A stretch of 64,000 nt of DNA, from contig CAISWQ010000065.1 in NCBI GenBank assembly GCA_903889245.1, forward strand, positions 100,058 to 164,057, written 5' to 3'. How positions within the stretch are numbered: the stretch's first letter is position 1; each line of letters opens with the position of its first letter. The stretch is from an uncultured Lentisphaerota bacterium. GTDB lineage: Bacteria > Verrucomicrobiota > Kiritimatiellia > CAIQIC01. A model generated the notes under the pieces. The model was given only the letters and a program-made list of their open reading frames with translations. It was not told the origin of the DNA and did no database searches. Of the stretch, positions 47,705 to 56,234 are shown piece by piece. The position numbers and the translations under genes are program-made.

Positions 47705-49492
47705 TCAGCCGTAGATCGGGCCGAAGTTCTGGCAGGCGCGGTAGTCGGCGCCTTCGGCACCCTGCGTGCCGAACAGGCCCCACGCGCTGGGACGGAACAC
47801 GTCGGCCTCGGCCACGTTGTGCAGCGCAACGGGGATGCGCAGCGTGGCGGCCAGCGCGATGAGGTCGGCGCCGATGTGGCCGTAGCTGATCGCGCCGTGG
47901 TTGGCGCTCCAGTTGTTCATGACGCTGTAGGCATCGGCGAAGGCGCCGCTGCCGCTGCACCGCGGCGCGAACCAGGTGGTGGGCCACGTCTGGTTGGTGC
48001 GCTTGTTGAGCGTGGCGTGGACGTTCGCGGGGATATCCACCGACCAGCCCTCGGCAATCTGCAACACGGGGCCAAGGCCCTTGACGGTGCTGATGCGGGT
48101 CATGGTCATCGGCATGCCGCCCTTGGAGAGGTAGCACGAGGAGAAGCCGCCGCCGCGGAAATACTCGGTGATCGCCGCGGGCCATGCCGTGGCGTCGAGG
48201 CACTTCTGCGCCTCGTCCTTGGTGATTTCCCAGAAGGGCTTCATCGCGGGCTTGCCGTCGCGGCTCTGCTCGCCGGTGCCGTCGAGCGTGGCGGCGCCGG
48301 AGTTGATCAGGTGGATCAGGCCGCCGGCGGCCGCGCCGGTGAGCGTGGCGCCGGTGACGCGCTTGATGGCCTCGGGGCTCCAGTAGGTGCGCACGTCGGC
48401 GAAAATCTGCGCGGTGTTGGTGAGCAGGTAGCCCAGCAGCATGCAGACGCCGTTGAGGCTGTCGTTCTCGGTCGCCATCAGGTAGGGCTTGCGGATGCCG
48501 TTCCAGTCGAACGAGGAGTTGAGCATCGCCTCCATGAAGTCGCCGTTCGGGCAGTGGTCGGTCCAGGCGCGCTGGCCCTGGAAGCCGCCGAGGATGGCGT
48601 TATGGCCGAGCGCTTCCTCGCCGAATTTTTCGGTGAGGGCCGGGTTGCCGATCATCAGGTCGCGCCCGATCATCGTCATCTTGACGACCGTGGCCCACCA
48701 CTGTTCCTTCTGGGCGGCGGTGCGCTGCTCGTGCGGCGGGTTGAAGTCGGTGCCTTCCTTGCAGTTTTGCTTGACCCACTTGAGGGCCTTCTTGAACTCG
48801 GCCTGGTCGAAGATGCCTTCCTCGATGCGGCGCGTGATCTCGCTCATGTCCACCGCCTCGACGCGCATACCGAGGTAGCTCTCGAAGAACGGCTGATCCA
48901 CGATCGAGCCGGCGATGCCCATCGAGGTGCCGCCGAGCGAGAGGTAGGACTTGCCGCGCATGATCGCGGTGGCGAGGCCGGCCTTGGCGAAGCGCAGGAG
49001 CTTGGCCTGCACGTCGGCGGGAATGGATTCATCGCCGCGGTCCTGGACGTCGCGGCCGTAGATGCCGAACGCGGGCAGGCCCTTCTGGTTGTGGCCGGCG
49101 AGCACGGCGGCCAGATAGACCGCGCCGGGGCGCTCGGTGCCGTTGAAGCCCCAGACGGCCTTGGGCATCAGCGGGTCCATGTCCATCGTCTCGCTGCCGT
49201 AGCACCAGCAGGGCGTGACGGTGAGCGAGAGGCCGACGCCTTCGCGCTGGAATTTGTCCGCGGTCGCCGCGGCCTCGGCGACGCCGCCGATGCACGAGTC
49301 GGCGATGACGCACTCGACCGGCTTGCCGTTCGGATAGCGCAGGTTCGCGGAAAGGAATTTTGCCGCGCGCTTCGCCATGGCCATCACCTGGCCCTCGAGC
49401 GACTCGCGGACGCCGTTGCGGCGGCCATCAATCGTCGGGCGGATACCGATCTTCGGGAGACCGCCAATCAACTGCCATGTCTTTGCTGCCAT
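47705..49492 (-). CDS. fucI: L-fucose isomerase
   Basis: 595 residues, close to E. coli FucI (591) and strikingly similar throughout: [71 protein letters not shown] and [14 protein letters not shown] hold the catalytic Glu and Asp. It converts L-fucose to L-fuculose. It lies 26 bp downstream of the fucosidase gene and is probably co-transcribed, giving a path from fucosylated glycans to fuculose. Fuculokinase and aldolase are not in the window. Confidence 0.97.
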   Translation of the reverse strand: MAAKTWQLIGGLPKIGIRPTIDGRRNGVRESLEGQVMAMAKRAAKFLSANLRYPNGKPVECVIADSCIGGVAEAAATADKFQREGVGLSLTVTPCWCYGSETMDMDPLMPKAVWGFNGTERPGAVYLAAVLAGHNQKGLPAFGIYGRDVQDRGDESIPADVQAKLLRFAKAGLATAIMRGKSYLSLGGTSMGIAGSIVDQPFFESYLGMRVEAVDMSEITRRIEEGIFDQAEFKKALKWVKQNCKEGTDFNPPHEQRTAAQKEQWWATVVKMTMIGRDLMIGNPALTEKFGEEALGHNAILGGFQGQRAWTDHCPNGDFMEAMLNSSFDWNGIRKPYLMATENDSLNGVCMLLGYLLTNTAQIFADVRTYWSPEAIKRVTGATLTGAAAGGLIHLINSGAATLDGTGEQSRDGKPAMKPFWEITKDEAQKCLDATAWPAAITEYFRGGGFSSCYLSKGGMPMTMTRISTVKGLGPVLQIAEGWSVDIPANVHATLNKRTNQTWPTTWFAPRCSGSGAFADAYSVMNNWSANHGAISYGHIGADLIALAATLRIPVALHNVAEADVFRPSAWGLFGTQGAEGADYRACQNFGPIYG

Positions 49493-49518
49493 GTTCTATT
49501 CTCCTGTTTTGGTTTGAT

Positions 49519-52500
49519 TCATTTCACCGGCGTCAGCGTGATCGCGCGGACGTTCACCGGATGCCATTTGTCTTTCACAGCCTTCAACGTCACCTTGAGC
49601 GGCTGGTCGCCCGCCAGCTCGAGGGTGCCGAGTTCATACTTCTTGTACTTCTTATAATCGCCGGTCGCGGGCGCCACGTTCAGCTTCGCCGAGTTCTTGC
49701 CCGCCTGCAACACGAGCGCCGACGCGCCCTGGCTGCCGGCTTCCAGCGTGATCTTGAACTTGCCGGCCGCCTTCACGTCCCACGCGGCGGTGTCGGCGGG
49801 GTTGATCCAGTAGCCGATGTTCGAGCGGTGCCCGGCACTCTCGGTCTTCAGTTCGCCCTTGAGCGTCGCTTCCTCGGCGAGCAGCGCGACGACGCCCTGC
49901 GCGTCTGGCGTTACGATCAGCGGGGCGGGCACGACCTCGCCCTTCACGCGCAGCACGACCACCGACGCGGTCGGGTCCGGCGCCGCCTGCGGCACCGCAA
50001 TGACCACGCCCTCGGTCGTCGCTTCCGTCGCCAGCGGCTGCTTGCTCGCCAGCAGCCACGCCTTCTCGACGGGATTCTTCAGGCCCGGCACGAGCAGGCG
50101 GCCGTCCTTCGGCCAGTCGAACACGAACAGGTTGAGCGTGGTGCCCTCGGCATCCACGACCTTCGTGCAACGCCCCCACGGCAGCTTGCGGAACGGGCTG
50201 GCGCTGGTCGCATAGATCGCCGCGCCGTTGACCTTCATCCACTGGCCGACGGCCTTCAGGCGGTCCACGCTCTCCGGCGGGATCAGGCCCTCGGCGGTCG
50301 GCCCGACGTTCAGCAGATAGTTGCCACCCTTGCTCGCGATGTCGCAGAGGTTGCGGATCAGCGTCTCGGTGCTCTTCCACTTGTGGTCATAGCTCTTGAA
50401 GCCCCACGTGTCGTTGAGCGTCATGCAGGTTTCCCAGTCGCGGCCGGGGTAGCCGGTCGCGGGGATGAACTGCTCCGGCGTCTCGGTGTCGCCGCGGAAT
50501 CCGCCGCCGAGCCGGTTGTTGTGGATGATGCCGGGTTTGGCCTTGAGCAGCGTGATCAGCTTCTCGGCGCGCTCCTTGTTCATGTCTGTGGGCGTATCCC
50601 ACCAGAGCACCGCCGGGAACTCGCCGTACTGCGAGAGAATCTCCTTCACCTGCGGCACAGCGACCTTGTCAATGTACTCATCCATGCTGCGCTCCTGCGC
50701 CTGGTCCCACTTGCCGCCGGAGGCCGAGCCGCCGTTGTTCCAGTCCTGCGCCTGCGAGTAGTAGAAGCCCAGCTTGAGCCCGTGCTTGCGGCACGCGGCG
50801 GCGAGCGGCGCGAGCAGGTCCTTGCCGTAGGGCGTGGCCTTGACGATGTTCCAGTCGTTCGCCTGCGAGCCGAACAGCGCGAAGCCGTCGTGGTGCTTGC
50901 TGGTGATGACGATGTACTTCATCCCCGCTTCCTTCGCGATGCGCACCCATTCATCGGCGTCATACTTGACCGGATTGAACTGCTTCGCGAACGCCTGATA
51001 GTCCGCCATCGGAATCTTGCCGCGGTTCATGATCCACTCGCCGATGCCGGGAATCTGCTGGCCCTTCCACATACCGGCGGGCACCGCGTAAACGCCCCAG
51101 TGGATGAACATGCCGAAGCGCGCCTCGCGCCACCACTTCATGCGCGCGTCGCGCTGCGCCGGCGTCTCGTCGGCGTAGGGATCGGGTTTGACGACCTGCA
51201 CCGCGCCCTCGACCTCAAGTGCGACGACGCTGGCGATCTTGTCCGGCGCCGCCGCCGGCAGCGCGAGGGTGACGCTATTGTTGCCTGCGGTCACGTCGAG
51301 CTTCTGCCCGCCCGCGAGCAGCGCGGCCTTGAGCGGCTTGTTCGCGAGGCCCGGCAGCACGATCTTGCCGTCCTTCGGCCAATCGAAGACGTGCAGGTAG
51401 AGCCGCGAGTTGCCGTCGGCGAGTTTCTTCTGCGTGCAGCGGCCCCAGTCGAGCTTGTCGAATGGACTGGCCTTCGTGCCGTAGATCGCCTCGCCGTTGA
51501 CCTTCATCCAAGCGCCGATCGCCTTGAACGAGCTGATCGTCTCCACGGGGATGCTGCCATCGCCCTTCGGCCCGATGTTCAGCAGGTAGTTGCCGCCCTT
51601 GCTCGCGATGTCCACGAGGTTGCGGATCAGCGTCTCATCGGACTTCCAGGCGTTGTCGTGCTCGTTGTAGCCCCACGTTGTGTTCAGCGTCATGCAGGTT
51701 TCCCAGTCGGTGCTGCCCATGCCGGTCGCGGGGATGTGCTGCTCCGGCGTGACGAAGTCGCCGTACTTATATTCCATCGAGCTCGTGAAGCCCTCGGTGC
51801 CCATGCTCTTCCAGCCCGCCTCCGGGTTGCGGAACAGGCGGTTGTTCATGATGATGCCCGGCTGCTTCGCGCGCACCAGCTTCATCAGGTCAAACGCGCG
51901 CCACGCCTCCTGCCCCTGGAAATCCTGCGCGGAATAATCCCACCATAGCACGTCCACCGTGCCGTAGTTCGAGACCAACTCGCCGACTTGTTTGTGCAGA
52001 TAGTCCACGTACTTCGCGTGCTCGCGCGTGCCGTTCGGATAGGGCTGGCCCTTGAGCGGATGCGGGAGTTGCTTGGACTTCTCGTAGCCGTACTGGTCGT
52101 GATGCCAGTCAATCACCGAGTGATAGAAGCCCACGCGCAGCCCCTCGGTGCGGCAGGCCTCGACGATTTCCCTGGCGAGGTCGCGGTGCAGCTTCGCGCC
52201 CGCGTTATAGTCGCCCGCCTTGGAATCGAACAGGCCGAAGCCGTCGTGATGCTTCGTGGTGAACACGACATACTTGCAGCCGGCGTCCTTGGCCATCTTC
52301 GCCCACTCCTTGGCGAAACCCGGCGTGGGCTTGAAGAGCGGGAGCGCCTTGGCGGCGTAGGTATCGGTGTCGGCCTTCACGCGTTGCTGGATCCACTCCA
52401 TGCCGCCGGTCTTGCCGACCGGCTTGCCTTCCCACGTGCCCGCGAGGCCGGAGTAGAGGCCCCAGTGGACGAACATGCCGAAGCGCGCCTCGCGCCACCA

Positions 52501-52620
52501 ACCCATCCGCGCGTCGCGCTCCGCCGGCGTCTCCTGCGCCGTCGCCTGCCACGTTACGCACGAGGTCAGCACTGCCGCCGCCAGACAGCCGCCCATCGCC
52601 AACAAACGCATCGTCTTCAT
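49519..52620 (-). CDS. Two-domain GH29 alpha-L-fucosidase lipoprotein
   Basis: 1033 residues. A lipobox (AAAVLTSC, Cys21) leads to two consecutive GH29 modules, about 35-475 and 485-915, each with the sequence ARFGMF(V/I)HWG, KHHDGF and the nucleophile motif LWWD: D228 and D675. The duplicated DNA segments are still recognisable to the eye. A C-terminal beta domain (about 930-1033) may bind carbohydrate. It releases L-fucose from glycans or fucoidan. The ATG at 52620 has AAGGAA ahead. The nearby fucI uses the product. Carrying both catalytic modules in one polypeptide is unusual. Confidence 0.93.
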   Translation of the reverse strand: MKTMRLLAMGGCLAAAVLTSCVTWQATAQETPAERDARMGWWREARFGMFVHWGLYSGLAGTWEGKPVGKTGGMEWIQQRVKADTDTYAAKALPLFKPTPGFAKEWAKMAKDAGCKYVVFTTKHHDGFGLFDSKAGDYNAGAKLHRDLAREIVEACRTEGLRVGFYHSVIDWHHDQYGYEKSKQLPHPLKGQPYPNGTREHAKYVDYLHKQVGELVSNYGTVDVLWWDYSAQDFQGQEAWRAFDLMKLVRAKQPGIIMNNRLFRNPEAGWKSMGTEGFTSSMEYKYGDFVTPEQHIPATGMGSTDWETCMTLNTTWGYNEHDNAWKSDETLIRNLVDIASKGGNYLLNIGPKGDGSIPVETISSFKAIGAWMKVNGEAIYGTKASPFDKLDWGRCTQKKLADGNSRLYLHVFDWPKDGKIVLPGLANKPLKAALLAGGQKLDVTAGNNSVTLALPAAAPDKIASVVALEVEGAVQVVKPDPYADETPAQRDARMKWWREARFGMFIHWGVYAVPAGMWKGQQIPGIGEWIMNRGKIPMADYQAFAKQFNPVKYDADEWVRIAKEAGMKYIVITSKHHDGFALFGSQANDWNIVKATPYGKDLLAPLAAACRKHGLKLGFYYSQAQDWNNGGSASGGKWDQAQERSMDEYIDKVAVPQVKEILSQYGEFPAVLWWDTPTDMNKERAEKLITLLKAKPGIIHNNRLGGGFRGDTETPEQFIPATGYPGRDWETCMTLNDTWGFKSYDHKWKSTETLIRNLCDIASKGGNYLLNVGPTAEGLIPPESVDRLKAVGQWMKVNGAAIYATSASPFRKLPWGRCTKVVDAEGTTLNLFVFDWPKDGRLLVPGLKNPVEKAWLLASKQPLATEATTEGVVIAVPQAAPDPTASVVVLRVKGEVVPAPLIVTPDAQGVVALLAEEATLKGELKTESAGHRSNIGYWINPADTAAWDVKAAGKFKITLEAGSQGASALVLQAGKNSAKLNVAPATGDYKKYKKYELGTLELAGDQPLKVTLKAVKDKWHPVNVRAITLTPVK

Positions 52621-53045
52621 GACCTGGTTCCTTTCGAGTGCCATGACGCAGGATCAAACAGAAGGGAGGCTTGGCGTGTTGGGGTATTGGAGTGCTGGGA
52701 CAACGTCGGGCTCTCCATCCGCCATCAACCATCTACTCTTGACCATTTGTGCTCCATGCGCCGCATCACACCCGCGCACGCTAGCCAGACCCGCCCGCCG
52801 CCGCAAGCGCTATTCTTGACCTCTTGCTATCTATTCTTGACCTCCGGTCGAGGCGACCGGCCGAAGACGAACCGCAGCAGGCCAAAGGTCCGCACTTCGA
52901 GATTGGATATTCGACATTCGATATTCCACGGATGGCTCCGTCAGGCCTGCTTCACAGCCATAGGCAGCCGCCAGGCCGGGTTCGGGCTGGCATTTTATCG
53001 GTTCCCCGGTAAAATTTTTGGCCGTTGCGCAACGTTATAACCCTG
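52621..53045. other. 425-bp gap with short repeats, no gene
   Basis: Divergent promoter region of the fucosidase and the DUF1549 gene. Seen: GTGTTGGGGTATTGGAGTG (52674-52692) of the CACTCC family, CTATTCTTGACCTC twice 21 bp apart (52810-52823 and 52831-52844) with a related CTACTCTTGACC near 52734, and GATATTCGACATTCGATATTCC (52906-52927). TTGACC could serve as -35 elements. No convincing ORF. Confidence 0.55.
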
Positions 53046-54722
53046 ATGAATAGAGCATTACTTGCTGGTGTGGCGGCGGCGGGGCTGGCGTGGGCGGCTG
53101 CGGCGGCGGAGCCGGCGGCCAACCCCTATGAGAAAAACGTCGCGCCGCAGGCACGGACGGAGCTTGACCGGCTGGTGCTGGCCAAGCTGGAAAAGCTCGG
53201 CATCCAGCCGGCGAATATCTGCTCCGACGCGGTCTTCGTCCGCCGCGCCTATCTCGACATCATCGGCACGCTGCCGACGGGCAAGGAGGCGTGGGCGTTC
53301 ATCCAGAGCCAGGAGCCCAACAAGCGCACCGCGCTGGTGGACGTGCTGATGCAGCGCCCGGAGTTCACCGACTACTGGACGATGAAGTGGGACGAGACGC
53401 TGCGCGTCAAGGCCGAGTTCCCGATCAATCTCTGGCCGAACGCGGTGCAGGCCTATCACCGCTGGATTTTCACCGCGGTGCGCGACAACATGCCCTTCGA
53501 CAAGTTCGCGCGCGAGCTGTTGACGGCGAACGGCAGCAACTTCCGCGTCGGGCCGGTGAACTTCTACCGCGCCGTGCAGAACAAGGAACCGGCGGGCCTC
53601 GCGCAGGCGGCGGCGTTGACGTTCCTCGGCGAGCGCGCCGACAAGTGGCCGAAGGACAAGCTGGCCGCCTTCTCCGGCTTCTTCGCGCAGATCGGCTTCA
53701 AGTCCACCCTCGAATGGAAAGAGGAGTTCGTCTATTTCAACACCGCGCTGGCGACCAACGGGCTGACGCAGAAGGCCCGCTTCCCCGATGGCACCCCGGC
53801 GAAGATCGGCCCGGAGGATGATCCGCGCGTGGTGTTTGCCGACTGGCTGATCTCGGCGAAGAATCCCGTGTTTGCGCGCGTCGCGGTCAACCGTGTCTGG
53901 ACCTGGCTGCTCGGCCGTGGCATCGTCCACGAACCGGACGATTTCCGCGCCGATAATCCCCCCAGCAATCCGGAACTGCTGGATTACCTGGCGAAGGAAC
54001 TGGTCAAGGCCAAGTGGGACCTGCGGCAGATTTACCGCCTCATCCTGACCTCCGAGGTCTATCAACTTTCCTCGCTGCCCAAGACGCGCGGCGCGGCGGC
54101 GGAGGCGAACTTCGCCTATTACCCGCTGCGCAAGCTCGAGGCCGAGGTGCTGATTGACGCGCTCAACCAGATCACCGGCACCACGGAGAAATATGTCAGC
54201 GCCATCCCGGAGCCGTTCACCTACATCCCGGAGGACCAGCGCGCGATCCAGCTCGGCGATGGCAGCATCAGCAGCTCGTTCCTCGAGATGTTCGGCCGCC
54301 CCTCACGCGATACCGGCCTGTGGGCGGAGCGCAACAGCAAGACCTCGGCCGACCAGGTGCTGCACATGCTCAACTCCAGCCACGTCCAGCGCAAGCTGGA
54401 GCAAAGCCCGAAGCTGATGGGCCTGATGCGCAACGCCACCTCCTCGCGCGAAATCATCGGCGGGCTTTACCTGATGATCCTCTCCCGCCCGCCGACGGAG
54501 CAGGAGTGGAAGACGATCGCCGACTACGCGCAACTCGGCGTCGCGCCCGCCGTCGCCGAGAACAGCAAGGGCGGCAAGAGCGGGAAGAGCGGGAAGAGCG
54601 GCAAGTTCCAGAAGGGCGGCAGTTCCTCGAAAACGTCGAGCGGGTCCAGCAAGGGCCGCGAGGCCGCGCTGGATATTGCGTGGTCGTTGTTCAACAGCCA
54701 GGAATTTTTGTACCGGCATTGA
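53046..54722 (+). CDS. Exported DUF1549/DUF1553 protein
   Basis: 558 residues. A signal peptide (MNRALLAGVAAAGLAWAAAAA) is followed by DUF1549 (LDRLVLAKLEKLGIQPANICSDAVFVRRAYLDIIGTLPT) and DUF1553 (DWLISAKNPVFARVAVNRVWTWLLGRGIVHEPDDF), the pairing characteristic of the Planctomycetota/Verrucomicrobiota and functionally unresolved. A low-complexity GGKSGKSGKSGKFQKGGSSSK patch near 515-540 is unusual. It heads a three-gene operon with DUF1501 and a pre-peptidase-domain protein. No CxxCH heme motif is present, unlike relatives with N-terminal cytochrome domains. Confidence 0.93.
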   Translation: MNRALLAGVAAAGLAWAAAAAEPAANPYEKNVAPQARTELDRLVLAKLEKLGIQPANICSDAVFVRRAYLDIIGTLPTGKEAWAFIQSQEPNKRTALVDVLMQRPEFTDYWTMKWDETLRVKAEFPINLWPNAVQAYHRWIFTAVRDNMPFDKFARELLTANGSNFRVGPVNFYRAVQNKEPAGLAQAAALTFLGERADKWPKDKLAAFSGFFAQIGFKSTLEWKEEFVYFNTALATNGLTQKARFPDGTPAKIGPEDDPRVVFADWLISAKNPVFARVAVNRVWTWLLGRGIVHEPDDFRADNPPSNPELLDYLAKELVKAKWDLRQIYRLILTSEVYQLSSLPKTRGAAAEANFAYYPLRKLEAEVLIDALNQITGTTEKYVSAIPEPFTYIPEDQRAIQLGDGSISSSFLEMFGRPSRDTGLWAERNSKTSADQVLHMLNSSHVQRKLEQSPKLMGLMRNATSSREIIGGLYLMILSRPPTEQEWKTIADYAQLGVAPAVAENSKGGKSGKSGKSGKFQKGGSSSKTSSGSSKGREAALDIAWSLFNSQEFLYRH

Positions 54723-54744
54723 GCCGGTGAAAAGGAGAAGTGCC

Positions 54745-56067
54745 ATGAAGACCATACTGACGGCGAATGACATGACCCGGCGCGACGCGCTGCGCTGGAC
54801 GGCGCTGGGCGCGGGCGGCCTGATGGTCGGCGGTTTGCCGGCGCGCGCGGCGGTCAGACCGGCGACAGCCAAGAGCGTCATCCAAATCTGGATGTGGGGT
54901 GGCCCCGCCCATCTCGACACGTTCGACCCCAAACCGGACGCGGGCAACGACTACACCGGCCCGCTCAACAAGCCGATCGAGACCAACGTCCCCGGCATCC
55001 GCATCGGCGAACTCCTGCCGATCCTCGCCAAGCGGGCCGACAAATATTCCATCCTGCGCACGATGACCCACGGCAACAACGGCCACGAGACCGCCTCCTA
55101 CATGGTCCAGACCGGCCACAAGCCCGGCGATGGCACCGTCTATCCCGGCGTCGGCGCGGTCGTCTCCCTCTTCAAGGGCTATGCCGGTGGTTACAAGGGC
55201 CTGCTCCCGCCCTACATCGTCATGACCAAACTGCAGGGCCGCTTCGCCGAGGCCGGCTTCCTCGGCTCGCGCGCCAAGCCGTTCGCGACCGGCGGCGACC
55301 CCGCGCAGTCGCGTTTCGTCGTCGAGGGCGTCGTCGCCGAAGGCATCAGCGACCAGCGCCAGCAGGCGCGCCGCGGCCTGATGCACAACCTCAACACGCT
55401 CGGCCAGACCATGGCCGACGATCCGGCGGTCGTGGACGCCGTGAAGGCCGAGCAGGCCGCCTACGACCTGATCCTCGGCGACGCCGGCAAGGTCTTTGAT
55501 CTCTCGCAGGAGAAAGAGTCCCTGCGCGAAGCCTACGGCAAGACCCGCTTCGGCCAGTCGTGCCTGATGGCCCGCCGCCTCGTCGAGCGCGGCGTGCCCT
55601 ACATCACGATCAACTACGAGGGCTGGGACACGCACAAGGGCCACTTCAACGATATGCGCCGCAAGCTGCCGGAACTCGATAAGGGCATGGGCACGCTCCT
55701 CAAGGACCTTGCCGACCGCGGCCTGCTCGAGAGCACGATCGTGTGGTGGGGCGGCGAGTTCGGCCGCACGCCGAAGGTCCAGTGGGAGCCGCCGTGGAAC
55801 GGCGGGCGCAACCACTTCGGCAAGGTCTTCAGTCACGTCGTCGCCGGCGGCGGCTTCAAGGGCGGCCGCGTGGTCGGCGAGACCAACGCCACCGGCGAGG
55901 AAGTCAAGACGCGCCCGATCTACGTCACCGACCTGATCACCAGCATGTATGACCTGCTCGGCATTGATAGCAACGCGAAGCTCCCGCATCCGCAGGGGCT
56001 CGATGTCGCCGTCATGCGCCCCGATACGGGCGTCGCCGGCAGCAACAAACTGACCGAGATCATGTGA
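54745..56067 (+). CDS. Tat-type DUF1501 protein
   Basis: 440 residues. A twin-arginine leader (MTRRDALRWTALGAGGLMVGGLPARA) is followed by the DUF1501 core: IWMWGGPAHLDTFDPKP, HGNNGHETASYMVQTG, INYEGWDTHKGHF and GGEFGRTPKVQ, resembling an alkaline-phosphatase/sulfatase fold. DUF1501 always accompanies DUF1549/1553 genes; substrate unknown. AAGGAG sits 7 nt ahead of the ATG at 54745, 22 bp after the preceding stop. Confidence 0.93.
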   Translation: MKTILTANDMTRRDALRWTALGAGGLMVGGLPARAAVRPATAKSVIQIWMWGGPAHLDTFDPKPDAGNDYTGPLNKPIETNVPGIRIGELLPILAKRADKYSILRTMTHGNNGHETASYMVQTGHKPGDGTVYPGVGAVVSLFKGYAGGYKGLLPPYIVMTKLQGRFAEAGFLGSRAKPFATGGDPAQSRFVVEGVVAEGISDQRQQARRGLMHNLNTLGQTMADDPAVVDAVKAEQAAYDLILGDAGKVFDLSQEKESLREAYGKTRFGQSCLMARRLVERGVPYITINYEGWDTHKGHFNDMRRKLPELDKGMGTLLKDLADRGLLESTIVWWGGEFGRTPKVQWEPPWNGGRNHFGKVFSHVVAGGGFKGGRVVGETNATGEEVKTRPIYVTDLITSMYDLLGIDSNAKLPHPQGLDVAVMRPDTGVAGSNKLTEIM

Positions 56068-56077
56068 CGGGGCCGGC

Positions 56078-56220
56078 GTTCCAAGCCTTGGAAAAACGCG
56101 CGTGAAAAGTTCCAGGGCTTGGAAAAAATGGCGGCGGTTTTTCCGGGGCTTGGAACGCGCGGCGGCGAAAGTTTCCAAGCCTTGGAAAAGCGGCGGGGAA
56201 ATTTTCCAAGGCTTGGAAAA
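56078..56220. repeat. Phased palindrome array, 5 copies (longest)
   Basis: Centres 56086, 56117, 56148, 56180 and 56211 (31, 31, 32, 31 bp) within an operon gap between the DUF1501 stop and the next gene's Shine-Dalgarno. The last copy ends 15 nt before the start codon, one base before the CAGGAG ribosome site. Two copies have degenerate arms (GTTCCAGGGCTTGG, TTTTCCGGGGCTTGGAA). Confidence 0.95.
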
Positions 56221-56234
56221 GCAGGAGTAACAGC

